From CBDCYS01 sp965224215 (GTDB lineage Bacteria; Acidobacteriota; Terriglobia; Bryobacterales; UBA6623): 64,000 bases of DNA. Positions within the stretch are counted from its first letter, which is position 1. Each line of letters begins with the position of its first letter. The stretch is from the NCBI GenBank assembly GCA_965224215.1, contig CBDCYS010000052.1:1-64000 (forward strand), written 5' to 3'. The notes below the pieces were generated by a model. That model did not search any database, was not told the origin of the DNA, and saw only the letters and a list, made by a program, of their open reading frames with translations. Shown here one piece after another: positions 19,119 to 28,849 of the stretch. The translations under genes and the position numbers were made by a program.

Positions 19119-19885
19119 GGTCTGCCCTGAAGAGATGCCAGATAGGCGACCAGATCATCGAGTTCCACCGGCGTCAGGATCGCTCGATAGCTGGGCATGG
19201 AAGACTCACCCCAACCCTTATGAAGTTCCTCCAAATCACGTTTCCAAAAGGAGTGCACGTTGCCGGAAAGATCGCGCAACTGGATCGAAAAACTATCCTC
19301 ATTCAGGCGCGTCCCAGTAATGCGCCGAGCGTCTCTGGTGGCCACTCTCACTTGCAGGAAATTGTTCGGAACGGCGGCCTCGAGCTCGACCAGCGCCTGC
19401 CGCAAGTAGCTGGCGCTGCGCCGGGCGCCGATTTCGGTGAGGTCCGAACCGGCACCTCCGCCCCGGCCGTCAATGGTGTGACATTGCGCGCAATTTCCCT
19501 TCATCGCGTAGAGCTGTTCTCCCTTCTCGGGAACTCCAGGAATCGGCTCTTGCTCAACGCGGCCGAGTGATCGCACGAACCCCGCTACCCGCCAGATTTG
19601 GAGTTCGCCGAGTCCCGAACCAGGCATTTCGGTACCTCGGACCCCCCTGCGGATCAACCGGTAGAGTGAGACATCGCTCGGCGCCCGTCGCAGCTTCGGA
19701 CGAGCCAAGCCGGGCCCTCGGCTCCCCTCGCCGCGGGGCCCGTGGCAGGGTCCGCATTGAGCCAGATAAAGCCGCTCACCCTCTTGCAGGCCGTCCGAGG
19801 TGAGGGCGGCCTGGGGGCCTGGCTGGAGAGGTCCTTGTCCCAGAGCCAATAGTGGCGCGAACAAAAAGGCTAACGCTAGTCTCAA
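19115..19885 (-). CDS. Di-haem cytochrome c, partner of the PQQ dehydrogenase
   Basis: 256 residues with a Sec signal peptide (MRLALAFLFAPLLALGQ) and two c-type haem sites, CGPCH and CAQCH. A Met-rich ligand region (GTEMPGSG) and a C-terminal SMPSYRAILTPVELDDLVAY helix are typical of cytochrome c class I. It is the first gene of a two-gene operon with the quinoprotein, sharing an ATGA overlap, and would accept electrons from it and feed the respiratory chain. Confidence 0.92.
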   Translation of the reverse strand: MRLALAFLFAPLLALGQGPLQPGPQAALTSDGLQEGERLYLAQCGPCHGPRGEGSRGPGLARPKLRRAPSDVSLYRLIRRGVRGTEMPGSGLGELQIWRVAGFVRSLGRVEQEPIPGVPEKGEQLYAMKGNCAQCHTIDGRGGGAGSDLTEIGARRSASYLRQALVELEAAVPNNFLQVRVATRDARRITGTRLNEDSFSIQLRDLSGNVHSFWKRDLEELHKGWGESSMPSYRAILTPVELDDLVAYLASLQGRP

Positions 19886-20330
19886 GCTGTACCTCCGACA
19901 CCTGCTGCGCGACGCTAGAAGGAATTATATTATAACGTGCGGCCTGTTCAACAACGGTGGGCTGTGTCGCGATCTCAACCCCCTTCCCGCCTGCCTGACG
20001 GACGAGCTAGTCGCAGGGGGCTACGCCAAGCAAGGCGGAAGAAAACTTGGCTATGAGAAACATACTTCTAGGAGGTCAGAGACCTCGTTTGCCCCCGGAG
20101 GTGATCCGTTCGAGGATCTAGCATTGCGAGATCGTGGAGCTGACCAAGACACCACGATCTCCCTCGGCCAGATTGGTCCCGCTAGGAATACTGGTCACCT
20201 GGCTCCCCGCGCACGAATCTGGACTTGCGCTGCCAACGCATCCGGCGAGATCGGATGAGTGGTGCGGAAGCGATCCATCGGATAGGAATGCAGAACACGC
20301 GGGACAGGAATCCAGTGATTCAGAAGCCGG
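19886..20330. other. Intergenic region
   Basis: No gene seen. About 19915-19945 is AT-rich (ATTATATTATAACG) and could hold the promoter for the leftward cytochrome/quinoprotein operon. The remainder has no recognisable motif. Confidence 0.35.
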
Positions 20331-20331
20331 T

Positions 20332-20550
20332 TCAGCCACTTTCTTCCGATCGATCGGCGATGCGTAAACTCTGATAGCTCAGGTAGCCCGCCGTAGCAAG
20401 AGCGACCAGACTGACCCAGGAAGGCGCCTCCCAACCACCGGCGCGGAACTCCCAACCGGCGATCACACGGATCAGGTGAAGGGTGGCGACCACCGCGAAG
20501 ATGATGCCGTTGCAGATGCGTATACTCTCATGCTCATCTCGTTTTCCCCA
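20332..20550 (-). CDS. Small membrane protein, 5' end cut by IS1595
   Basis: An approximately 70-codon frame with two hydrophobic helices (GIIFAVVATLHLIRVIAG and WVSLVALATAGYLSYQSL) and a charged tail. No ATG start exists in this frame before the IS1595 copy at 20561. When the element is removed the frame stays open across the junction (target duplication CATGTTGA), so the insertion may have separated the gene from its start. Function unknown. Confidence 0.4.
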   Translation of the reverse strand, partial: WGKRDEHESIRICNGIIFAVVATLHLIRVIAGWEFRAGGWEAPSWVSLVALATAGYLSYQSLRIADRSEESG

Positions 20551-20560
20551 TTCATGTTGA

Positions 20561-21591
20561 GGTGGGTATCCGGTTGACTCAGGTAGCCCCAAGATGTAGT
20601 ATGCCGGCAGATGGAAGATTACCCTCAGAACCTGCCAGAGTTCGAGGCCCGTTTTAGCAGTGAGGAGGCCTGCCGGGAGTATCTGTTCCGGCTGCGCTGG
20701 CCGGACGGTTTCCGCTGTCCGGGTTGCGGTTGTGGAAAGTCGTGGCCTTTGCGAAAAGTGCTGCTGCAGTGCGCTGCGTGTGGGCGCCAAACCTCGGTGA
20801 CCGCCGGGACCATCTTTCAGGACACGCGCAGCCCTTTGCCGTTGTGGTTTCGTGCGATGTGGTGGGTCACCACCCAAAAGACCGGAGCCAGCGCTTTGGG
20901 ACTGCAAAGAGTGTTGGGGCTCAACAGGTACGAAACGGCTTGGACCTGGCTGCACAAAATGCGGCGCGCGATGGTGCGGCCGGGACGGGATTTGCTCGCC
21001 GGGACGGTGGAAGTCGATGAAAGCTACTGGGGCGGGCTCGAAGAGGGCCTGCGGGGCCGAAACCTGAAAAACAAAGCATTGATCGCAGTAGCCGCTCAAG
21101 AGGATGGGCGGGGTATCGGCCGGATTCGCATGAAGAGAATCGAGGATGCCTCGGGCGAGAGCCTGTTGCCTTTCGTGGAGGAGTGCATCGAGCCGGGCAG
21201 CGTGGTGCATACCGACGGCTGGCCCGGTTACTCCGGGTTGAAAAAGGAAGGCTACGTCCATCAGGTCACAGTTGTCAGCAGGCAGGAGCAGTCCGCGTCG
21301 GAATTGATGCCCCGCGTCCACCGCGTGATGTCACTGCTCAAGCGCTGGCTGCTGGGCACCCATCAGGGCGCCGTGAGCCACAAACATCTGGACTACTACC
21401 TGGACGAGTTCACCTTCCGTTTCAACCGCCGCAAATCCAAAAGCCGCGGCAAACTCTTCTATCGGCTCGTCCAGCAGGCGGTAGCCGTGGATCCGGCGAC
21501 TTACAAGATGATTGTTCACCCGGTTACAGAACCCAAGAAAATCCCCAAACCACAAGATATTGGGGCTACCTGAGTCAACCGGATACCCATC
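20561..21591 (+). mobile_element. IS1595-family insertion sequence, copy 2 (1031 bp)
   Basis: Same length and terminal repeats as the copy at 7605-8635, flanked by a perfect 8-bp duplication CATGTTGA (20553-20560 and 21592-21599). Confidence 0.93.
20611..21573 (+). CDS. IS1595-family transposase (copy 2)
   Basis: 320 residues, nearly identical to the copy at 7655-8617, with the same zinc ribbon and DDE motifs (VDESYWGG, VHTDGWPGY). It differs at a few positions, for instance LQRVLG instead of LQGVLG, so the two copies can be told apart. Intact. Confidence 0.95.
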   Translation: MEDYPQNLPEFEARFSSEEACREYLFRLRWPDGFRCPGCGCGKSWPLRKVLLQCAACGRQTSVTAGTIFQDTRSPLPLWFRAMWWVTTQKTGASALGLQRVLGLNRYETAWTWLHKMRRAMVRPGRDLLAGTVEVDESYWGGLEEGLRGRNLKNKALIAVAAQEDGRGIGRIRMKRIEDASGESLLPFVEECIEPGSVVHTDGWPGYSGLKKEGYVHQVTVVSRQEQSASELMPRVHRVMSLLKRWLLGTHQGAVSHKHLDYYLDEFTFRFNRRKSKSRGKLFYRLVQQAVAVDPATYKMIVHPVTEPKKIPKPQDIGAT

Positions 21592-21943
21592 CATGTTGAA
21601 TTACATAGCTGCAACACTTGGTTGAGTCCAAACGCTTCCATCCTTGGCCCGAAAGTCTAAAGCAACCGAATGGTCGCGATCCGTTCACTTCGCAAGCGGA
21701 TCGGGGCGAAGCTGGAAGTTCATGACGTTGCTCGTCGTCCCTCTGCCACGCATCGAAGGGTTCCCATCTGTGTGAGGCGGAGCGGCTGGCCGTGGCCTGC
21801 TTTACGGAGCAAGTTCGTTGCCTTCAGGAGAAGACAGGGAGTACCATGTTGGAGTCGGAGTTCCAAATTGGAAATTCTGTAACTGTAAGATGTTGCTAAA
21901 GTTGGATTCCGGTCAACCGTACTGGATTCCCTGAGGAGGCACC
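21592..21943. other. Intergenic region before the DSD1-family gene
   Basis: No gene seen. A short palindrome TTCCAAATTGGAA lies at about 21863. The end of the region supplies the strong RBS (GAGGAGG) for the gene starting at 21944. Confidence 0.4.
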
Positions 21944-23212
21944 ATGACGCGACGGTCTTTCTTGGCGACTACCGCAGTGAGCAGTTCGCTCGCTTTCGCG
22001 AGCAGCGCTACTCGCCGAACACACGCCCCAGTGATGCTCGCTGCAACGAGTCGGCGGGGCTACAGCCACGCTGAACTAGAAGCGAAGATCGCACGGCGCG
22101 ATTTTCGAGGCCTGACGAAAGCTGACTTGCCAACGCCGAACCTCATCCTTGACGAAGAGGTGTTCGCGCGCAACCTCAAGGCAATGTCCGGCCATTGCGA
22201 GCGAACGGGGTTCAATCTTCGCGCTCACGTCAAGGTACATCGCAGCCCGGAAATCGCCAAGCGCCAGATCGAAGCGGGCTCGATCGGTCTGTGCTGCGCC
22301 AGCATCTCCGAATGCGAGGTGATGATCGACGGCGGCATGCACGGCATTCTGTGGACGCGCCAGCCGGCAGGGCCCAATACGATCAGCCGTGTCGTCGCAC
22401 TGGCCAAGAGGGACTCCACGTTCATGACGGCCATCGACGATCCGATTATCGTCGACCAACTCGATGAAGCGGCCCGCACCGCTGAGACAACGGTGAATGT
22501 GGTCGTGGATAACGACGTCGGAATCGGGCGGCAAGGAGTTAAGCCGGGGCACGAAGCCGTCGAGCTGAGCAAACGTGCGATGAAGGCCAAGAATTTGAAA
22601 CTGGCCGGGTTGATGGGTTACTCCGGCGCGGCTTCACATACTCATGGCTGGCAGAAGCGCAAACAGGTTTCCGAGGAGGCAATCGGCTTGCTGCTCGAAT
22701 CGGTGTCGCTTTGCCGCGCGGCCGGACTACCGGTTGCAATCGTTACCGGTGGCAGCACGGGCACCTACAACATTGACAGCGAGATCAAAGGGATGACCGA
22801 GCTGCAAGCGGGCTCCTACGCGCTCATGGACAGCAAGTACAAGAACATCGGCAGCAAGGACGGTGCGGAACCCTATGATGATTTTGGCGTTTCTTTGACG
22901 GTGCTTACCACGGTCATTAGCAAGCATTATCCGAATAAGGTCGCCATCGATGCCGGGAATAAATCCGCGACACAGCCGACCGACGAAGTCAAAGGACGCC
23001 CGGATCTGAGAGTGGCCCGAGCGGGAGCCGAGTACGGCGCTCTTCGCTGGGAACACGCCGACCCCGAGCCGAAGCTGGGCGATCAGTTCGAGTTGATCAC
23101 CTCGAATCTTGACATGACCACGAACTATTACGACCGAATCTTCGTCTGCCGGCGTGATCAGGTGGTCGACGTGTATTCAGTTCTGGGAAGGAAAGGGCCG
23201 TCGCAAAGATAG
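21944..23212 (+). CDS. Tat-exported DSD1-family PLP enzyme (D-threonine aldolase/alanine racemase N-domain)
   Basis: 422 residues. It has a twin-arginine leader (MTRRSFLATTAVSSSLAF) and then a fold-type III PLP barrel: LPTPNLILDE, RAHVKVHRSPEIAKRQIEAG with the PLP lysine, TGGSTGTYN binding phosphate, and a C-terminal beta domain with DAGNKSA. The family cleaves or dehydrates D-beta-hydroxy amino acids such as D-threonine or D-serine using PLP and a metal. The family's usual H-x-K-T-H is V-variant here. GAGGAGG just before the ATG supports the start. Reaction on the exact substrate is inferred. Confidence 0.85.
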   Translation: MTRRSFLATTAVSSSLAFASSATRRTHAPVMLAATSRRGYSHAELEAKIARRDFRGLTKADLPTPNLILDEEVFARNLKAMSGHCERTGFNLRAHVKVHRSPEIAKRQIEAGSIGLCCASISECEVMIDGGMHGILWTRQPAGPNTISRVVALAKRDSTFMTAIDDPIIVDQLDEAARTAETTVNVVVDNDVGIGRQGVKPGHEAVELSKRAMKAKNLKLAGLMGYSGAASHTHGWQKRKQVSEEAIGLLLESVSLCRAAGLPVAIVTGGSTGTYNIDSEIKGMTELQAGSYALMDSKYKNIGSKDGAEPYDDFGVSLTVLTTVISKHYPNKVAIDAGNKSATQPTDEVKGRPDLRVARAGAEYGALRWEHADPEPKLGDQFELITSNLDMTTNYYDRIFVCRRDQVVDVYSVLGRKGPSQR

Positions 23213-23292
23213 CTAATTAACCAAGGAGGCTACGGCATTTCCTCGGCACCCACTGAATTCCGGACCACCCGGACCGCGACCGGCTGGTCCGT

Positions 23293-23404
23293 CGGCGGCC
23301 TTTGCTTCTCTGTTGAAAACCTTACGGGCTTCCTCGTCCTCTAGTAGGTGAGCGGCCAAAAATTTCAGCGCCACTGTACGCTCAAGCTTCGTATCCTCGG
23401 CCTT
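23293..23404 (-). pseudogene. Ser/Thr kinase N-lobe fragment
   Basis: Only about 37 residues match: KAEDTKLERTVALKFLAAHL followed by a LEDEEARKVFNREAKAA stretch, the ATP-lysine region of PknB-like kinases such as those at 1-5.5 kb. No Gly loop upstream and no catalytic loop downstream. A relic. Confidence 0.6.
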
Positions 23405-23439
23405 GGTCGGGTAGAGTAGTGGCGCACAGCCTTGAGATT

Positions 23440-24287
23440 GGCCGATTCGTCCCAACGGGACTCGCAATGTCGATTAAGCGCCGGCGTAGGCGCCCGTCTC
23501 AAGCTGCGGTTCCACCGCCCTCCCTAAAATTCCGTAAACGTCGGGTTTTCCCCAGTACGGCTTCAAGCCGAGGCGCCTCATCGGTCAACCCTGCCCAGAA
23601 GAACCAGCGGCTTAAACGCCAGGTCCGCATTCCCGCCAGCCTCCTGGTTTGACAAAGCCTTCGTCGCCCTGGTGCCGTCCTGCCTACTACTCGGGTCGGT
23701 ATTATCAACCGCCCAGGCCTCCGGCCCTTCGAGCCACCACCCCGTGCCCACGGAACCTTTGCTCCGCTAGGGTTGTGTTGTCCCTCGCCTCAGCGCTACT
23801 ACGTCCCGATCCGCCAGTCTTGAAGTCTCACGCTGATTTCACAGTTTCTCTGCTTATACAGCGAGTCTTTGCCCGACGACCTGATCTGGGCTGACTCCAA
23901 GACCTTCCCTGCTTTGGGTCAACGATCCTTCCACACGTGCCATCTCCCCTACGCCGGGAGGAGAGTTCGGGTGCAAATCCCCAATCCTTCCCCGATCCCA
24001 AAGGCCTTCCCCCTCGTCTAACGAGGTCGGCTCCTCCACTGTTCCGCCATCGGTTTCCGACGGAATGGGTTCACGACGCTGCAGAGTTCGCTTCATGCTA
24101 CGGCCCGCGTGGTTGCTCGCCCCCCTGGACCGATCCGACCTCGAAATAACATCTCAGGCCGCCGAGGGCTTTTACTTCCGAGCTTTTCCCAAGTTAGGTC
24201 ACCCTTTCCTTGAGTCGGATATAACTACACGGCAGCCTTGGGGAGGCTACCGCGACCGGACTTTCACCGGCTGGATCATTGCCTTTA
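23440..24287 (-). mobile_element. Degraded group II intron, ORF-less (probable)
   Basis: Read leftwards from about 24287, the sequence has the look of a group II intron domain I (CAGCCGGTGAAAGTCCGGTC, GGTAGCCTCCC). Towards its other end it has the ACTGGGGAAAACCCGACG / GGAATTTTAGGGAGGGCGG strings often seen near the 3' parts of such introns. No reverse transcriptase is left. It begins exactly where an IS91-type transposase frame stops, as if the intron had inserted into that gene. Boundaries and class are tentative. Confidence 0.42.
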
Positions 24288-24425
24288 CAGGCTAGCGGTG
24301 CGGCAACGCTCGATCGCCGACAGCACTTTGAGATGCTGCCCGCTGAGCCAGCCGCGACTCTTCTCGACGAAACGCTCTCCGGCGGCGCGGACCAGATCGA
24401 CCACTTCCACAGCGGGACGCTCCAT
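24288..24425 (-). pseudogene. IS91-family transposase, N-terminal fragment
   Basis: About 46 residues MERPAVEVVDLVRAAGERFV then SRGWLSGQHLKVLSAIERCR and TASL, the conserved N-terminus of IS91-type HUH transposases. In intact proteins it is followed by GGHV and a Cys-rich zinc segment. Here it ends abruptly at the junction with the intron relic. Confidence 0.6.
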
Positions 24426-24705
24426 GAGCTGCTCTCCGCGACCACCATACCCTATTCGCCAATGAGGCTGACCTGGAGCCACGCGAAGCGTTTGCCGTCA
24501 GGCTTCGTTCAAATCCGGTTCGCGTTAGCAATCAGCCACTCTTGGTCCGTAGCGTTGCCCCAGCAAAGACGCTTAGCCTGGTCTCACTGGCTAGCAAAAG
24601 AAGACCATCTTACAGATAGCTGAGCAGACGATTTTAGCGGTTAAACTTCTTGTTCCCCGCTATCTTCTTTCCTACTCTCTCGCGGTCGGAATCCTGCTCA
24701 GCGAT

Positions 24706-25197
24706 TCATGAAACCAGTTCAGCTGTCAGATCCCGGTATGCACGACGCGCTGTTCCGATGCTCACTCCCGTTCTTGCGGCGATCTGAGACCAGCTCAGGC
24801 CTTCCTTACGAAGTTTCACTACCTCCGTGCGGTCGAAGATCACTCTTGGTCTCCCGACAGACTTGCCGGAAGCCATCGCTCTGGATTGACCAGTCTTGAT
24901 CGCCTCCGATCGCTCCTCATTCTCCATCTCCGCAAACCAAGCTTGAATCGCCCAAAGCAGCTTGCCCATCGTGGAGTTGATCGGACCGGTTTGGGACTTG
25001 ACCGGCACAACAGTCACTCCTAAGTCCGAGAGTTCGTAGACAGTGGAGATCACCTCCCTCATGTCACGGCCCAGGCGAGAAACCTTCCAAACTAAGAGGC
25101 GGTCGAACTTTCTCAGAGCAGCATCCTTTTTCATCTGTTCAAATAGCGGCCTACTCTTGGAACCCTTGCGGCTGGATCGACCCTGTTCACCCGCATT
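24706..25197 (-). pseudogene. Serine recombinase/resolvase, 5'-truncated
   Basis: Retains most of the resolvase core (SRPLFEQMKKDAALRKFDRL, LVWKVSRLGRDMREVISTVY, the MGKLLWAIQAWFAEMENEER long helix) and the C-terminal helix-turn-helix (VGRPRVIFDRTEV, GLSWSQIAARTGVSIGTARR). The N-terminal about 50 residues with the catalytic serine are absent. They are replaced by the edge of the IS1380-type element whose transposase starts at 25295. Not functional. Confidence 0.78.
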
Positions 25198-25294
25198 TCC
25201 AATTTGACTTCGGCATCCCGACCTTCCAGCGGTCTTCAGCGTCTTTATTGATAGGGGATCGAGCCCTGTCAGGACGCACGGAGGCCAACACCCA

Positions 25295-26626
25295 ATGGGT
25301 GAAAAAGAAAACAAGCCGTTTCAGCTCACCTTCAACGGATTTCTCAAAGTCGATTTCCAAGGATCGCGCGTCACCTCGGATGGTGGCCTGATTCTCATTC
25401 GGGAACTGGACGAGCGGCTCGGACTGGGCAAGCTGATCGACGAGCATCTGACGGATTCGCGACAAGGCACAAACAAGAAGTTTCCGTTCGTCGATCTGGT
25501 GCGGCAATCGGTCTACAGCCGCCTCGCAGGCTACCAGAATCTCAACGATGCCGTGCGAGTCTCCGCCGATCCGACCTTTCGCTTGCTCGGCTCGAAAAAG
25601 AACTGGGAACGCGGCGGGGCGCTTACGTCGCGTCTGCAAAGCTTCGAGGCAGAGCTGCTGGCCAGTGAAGAGAACCTGCTTGGGCTGATGGCGGTCAACC
25701 GCGAGTTGCTCGCTCAAGCGCAAGCGCAGGACGAGTCCGAGCGTGTCGTGCTCGATATGGACTCGACAGAAAGCCCCGTTCACGGCCAACAGGAAGGCAG
25801 CGCTTACAACGGCCATTTCGAGTCCACCTGCTATCACCCGCTGTTGCTGTTCAACCAGCACGGCGATTGTCTGGCGGCCAAGCTGCGACCGGGTAACGTG
25901 TCCAGCGCCGAGGACTGGGACGAACTGCTGCTGCCCGAGATCGAGCGCCAACAGGGAGAAGGCAAGCGAGTGACGTTCCGCGCCGACGCCGCCTTCGCCA
26001 AGCCGGCGATCTACGAGGCATTGGAGGATCGCGGAGTGGACTACGTCATTCGCATCCCGGCGAACAAGAACTTGGAGTTGGAAATCGAAGACATTCTATT
26101 CCGTCCGCCGGGCAGGCCGAGCCTGAAGCCGCTGGTGCGCTACAAGAGCTTCCGCTATCAGGCCGCGAGTTGGTCGAAGCCCCGGCGGGTTGTGGCCAAG
26201 GTGGAGCACCACCAAGGCGAGTTGTTTCCTCGCGTCGGGTTCATCGTCACGAACATGCGCTTGCCCAGCCGGTCGCTGGTGCGCTTCTACAACAAGCGCG
26301 GCACGGCCGAGCAATGGATCAAGGAAGGCAAGCAGGCGACTCACTGGACGCGGCTGTCGTGCCATCGCTTCCGGGCAAACCAAGTGCGGCTGCAACTCGC
26401 CGTTCTGGCCTACAACCTGGGCAATCTTTGGCGGCGACTGGGACTGCCGCGGCGCATCAAGAGCTGGTCGCTGACGAGCCTGCAGCAGCGGCTGATGAAG
26501 ACGGGCGGGCGGCTAGTGAAGCATGCGCGCTATTACTGGCTGCTGTTGGCCGAGGGACATCTGAACCGCAAGCTGTTCGGCGACATGCTGCACAGGATCT
26601 GGGCGCTGCCACTGCCGAGCGGGTAG
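25295..26626 (+). CDS. IS1380-family transposase (second, unrelated subgroup)
   Basis: 443 residues. N-terminal DUF4372-like lead (VTSDGGLILIRELDERLGL). DDE motifs: VLDMDSTESPVHG, FRADAAFAKPAIYE and NKRGTAEQWIKEGKQA. Only distantly similar to the 481-residue enzyme at 9733 and 54983. It has inserted into a serine recombinase gene, which supplies the left flank at about 25197. The element probably spans about 25198-26700, but I could not identify convincing terminal repeats or a target duplication. Confidence 0.88.
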   Translation: MGEKENKPFQLTFNGFLKVDFQGSRVTSDGGLILIRELDERLGLGKLIDEHLTDSRQGTNKKFPFVDLVRQSVYSRLAGYQNLNDAVRVSADPTFRLLGSKKNWERGGALTSRLQSFEAELLASEENLLGLMAVNRELLAQAQAQDESERVVLDMDSTESPVHGQQEGSAYNGHFESTCYHPLLLFNQHGDCLAAKLRPGNVSSAEDWDELLLPEIERQQGEGKRVTFRADAAFAKPAIYEALEDRGVDYVIRIPANKNLELEIEDILFRPPGRPSLKPLVRYKSFRYQAASWSKPRRVVAKVEHHQGELFPRVGFIVTNMRLPSRSLVRFYNKRGTAEQWIKEGKQATHWTRLSCHRFRANQVRLQLAVLAYNLGNLWRRLGLPRRIKSWSLTSLQQRLMKTGGRLVKHARYYWLLLAEGHLNRKLFGDMLHRIWALPLPSG

Positions 26627-26881
26627 AACGGTCGCTCGCGAGTGCGAAATCTGGATGCTGCGGAGTTGAAGCTCGGAGGAGTGTCTGAAAAACTGCTTTC
26701 CGACCGACGAATTGTCCCCTTCGGAGAACGAAAGGGTCCAGTGGAAGCACTTCGGTCCGTCCCGGTGCGTGCCTGCGGTCAAGAAAGGCTTGCGTTCAAG
26801 AGAGAATGAACGTAGAATCGGGGAGGCCAAGATCCAAAATGGCAATCCTGGTTAGAGAAGGTTTGTAGAGGAACTTTTATC

Positions 26882-28114
26882 ATGAAACCCAAGCTTGTCT
26901 GGCTTCTTGCGCTGGTGATATCGGCCGGTTGCGGAGAAAATATTGAGGCACCGGCCGCCCAACCGCTGTTTGAGCAAGTCAACATCTTCGAAGCTGAAAC
27001 CGACGGCTACGCTCACTACCGCGTACCGGCGATCGCTGTTTCCCCGAAAGGAACGGTCCTCGCCTTCGTCGAAGCGCGCAAGAGCTCCTCCGGCGATTGG
27101 GGCACGCAGAACATCATGATGCGGCGAAGCACCGACGGCGGCCAAAACTGGGAAGATCCGCGCATTATCGCGAGCGTGCAGGGAGAGATCCAGCAGAACG
27201 CCGTGGCATTCGCGCAAGACCTTGCCAAGCCGGGCGAGGTGACCTACAACAATATCGTTCCGGTCGTTGATAGCAAAAACGGAGTCCTCCATTTTCTCTT
27301 TTGCGTCGAATACGCTCGGGCGTATTACATGCGCAGCGATGATGACGCGATGACCTTCAGCGAGCCCGTCGACATTACGAGTACTTTCGAAAAGTTCAGT
27401 TCCGAGTACGACTGGAAGGTGCTGGCTACCGGACCCGGCCACGGAATCCAGCTTGAAAACGGCCGCCTGGTTGTACCGGTTTGGCTCTCCGATGGAACGG
27501 GTGGTCACGCGCATCGGCCGTCGATCGTTTCCGTCATTTACAGCGACGACCATGGGGCGAGCTGGGAGCGCGGGGACGTGGCCGTGCGTCATCCCGACTT
27601 AAAGAACCCCAGCGAGACATTGGCCTTGCAATTGACTGACGGGCGCGTTGTGCTAAACATCCGGAACGAGTCGCCCGAGCACCGCCGGGCGATCTCCTAC
27701 AGCGACGACGGCGCGACGGGATGGAGCACACCGGTATTTCATGATGAGCTCGTGGAGCCGGTTTGCATGGCCAGCCTGACTCGGCTTTCGGGGCAACCGG
27801 GGGACACGAAGAGCCGCATTCTATTCGCCAATCCAGACAGCACTGAACCTCGGGATCCGGAACACCCGGAAGGTAGCTATAAAAGACAAAACGTGACCGT
27901 GAAGCTCAGTTATGACGAGGGTCAGACCTGGCCGGTCAAGAAGTCGCTCGACCCCGGGGTCGGTGGCTATTCGGATCTCGCTACGGGGCCGGATGGGACG
28001 ATTTATTGCATCTACGAGCGGGGTACGCCGACGGATCGGGGTACACATGTGAAATACGTGACGGTGGCACGGTTTGATTTGGCTTGGCTGACCGATGGGG
28101 CGGACCGGCTATAG
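26882..28114 (+). CDS. Exo-alpha-sialidase (GH33-like), lipoprotein
   Basis: 410 residues. A lipoprotein signal (VWLLALVISAGC) predicts anchoring to a membrane. The N-terminal YRVPAI motif carries one of the arginines that bind the sialic acid carboxylate. Four Asp-box blades follow (STDGGQNW, SDDHGASW, a degenerate YSDDGATGW, SYDEGQTW), giving a six-bladed sialidase propeller. A late Tyr/Glu-rich IYCIYERG segment fits the nucleophile region. It would release terminal sialic acids from host or environmental glycans. GAGG at about 26868 serves as RBS. Complete. Confidence 0.88.
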   Translation: MKPKLVWLLALVISAGCGENIEAPAAQPLFEQVNIFEAETDGYAHYRVPAIAVSPKGTVLAFVEARKSSSGDWGTQNIMMRRSTDGGQNWEDPRIIASVQGEIQQNAVAFAQDLAKPGEVTYNNIVPVVDSKNGVLHFLFCVEYARAYYMRSDDDAMTFSEPVDITSTFEKFSSEYDWKVLATGPGHGIQLENGRLVVPVWLSDGTGGHAHRPSIVSVIYSDDHGASWERGDVAVRHPDLKNPSETLALQLTDGRVVLNIRNESPEHRRAISYSDDGATGWSTPVFHDELVEPVCMASLTRLSGQPGDTKSRILFANPDSTEPRDPEHPEGSYKRQNVTVKLSYDEGQTWPVKKSLDPGVGGYSDLATGPDGTIYCIYERGTPTDRGTHVKYVTVARFDLAWLTDGADRL

Positions 28115-28149
28115 GGGGTGGCTGGCTCAGAAAAAGCCTGGGTAGTTCG

Positions 28150-28608
28150 CTAACCCGCGATTCGCCAGCGCGCCTGCCGCAGGACCGAGCCCGCCAGCAT
28201 GCTCGTCATCTTGAACCATTTCTCGTCGCGGCCACGCGTGTTGTAGTGCGGCAGGTCGGCGGCGGAGCTTCCCATCAGCTCATACCAGACCGTTAGGAGT
28301 GATCCGTCGCCCAGCTCGACCGTCGAGGGGTATCCAAAGTCGGTGGACGTTCCGTCGCTCGAGATGCTCATAGCCGCCGACCAACTGCGGCCGTGGTCTT
28401 CGCTGACGCGGGCTTGGTTGCCTAGCGGGTCGCGCCGATGTCCGTAGCTCATCAACAGGCGATCGTCTCGAAGACGCAGCAGGTGAGACGGGTACCCCCA
28501 AACGCCGATCGGATGCGGCATCGACCAGGTCTTTCCGCCGTCGGAGGACTCGCTTTGCAGAGTTTCCTTCTCGTTCGTCTTATTGTGATTGCGGATATGC
28601 GCGGTTCA
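28150..28608 (-). pseudogene. Sialidase/BNR-repeat C-terminal fragment
   Basis: Reads SSDGGKTWSMPHPIGVWGYP, SEDHGRSWSAAMSISSDG, and DFGYPSTVELGDGSLLTVWY, all typical of sialidase-family propellers, and ends at its own stop. The N-terminal blades are missing and the frame starts without a credible start codon. It faces the intact sialidase tail to tail but is not a copy of it. Confidence 0.7.
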
Positions 28609-28849
28609 ACGTAAATGCAGAGGTCGGAGAGTTCGGTGACGATTCTTGGATTGACGGAATAGACCGATCGGTCACTCACGGCTTCCTCGTGGATACAGCG
28701 GGAAAGCAGCTTTCGATTCGTTTCCAATCGCGAGCAGATCCGTCCCGCTCGGCTACCTGTAGTAGATCCCCGAACTGGTTCTCGGTAGTCTGGCGATCTG
28801 TTGAGACTCGGAAGTAGAGAGCATCCATTCGTTCAGGCCTTCCAGAGGT

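Noticed and set aside
23440..24290. rRNA or tRNA genes in the graveyard region
   Set aside because: No tRNA fold or rRNA consensus could be drawn; the strings fit a group II intron better.
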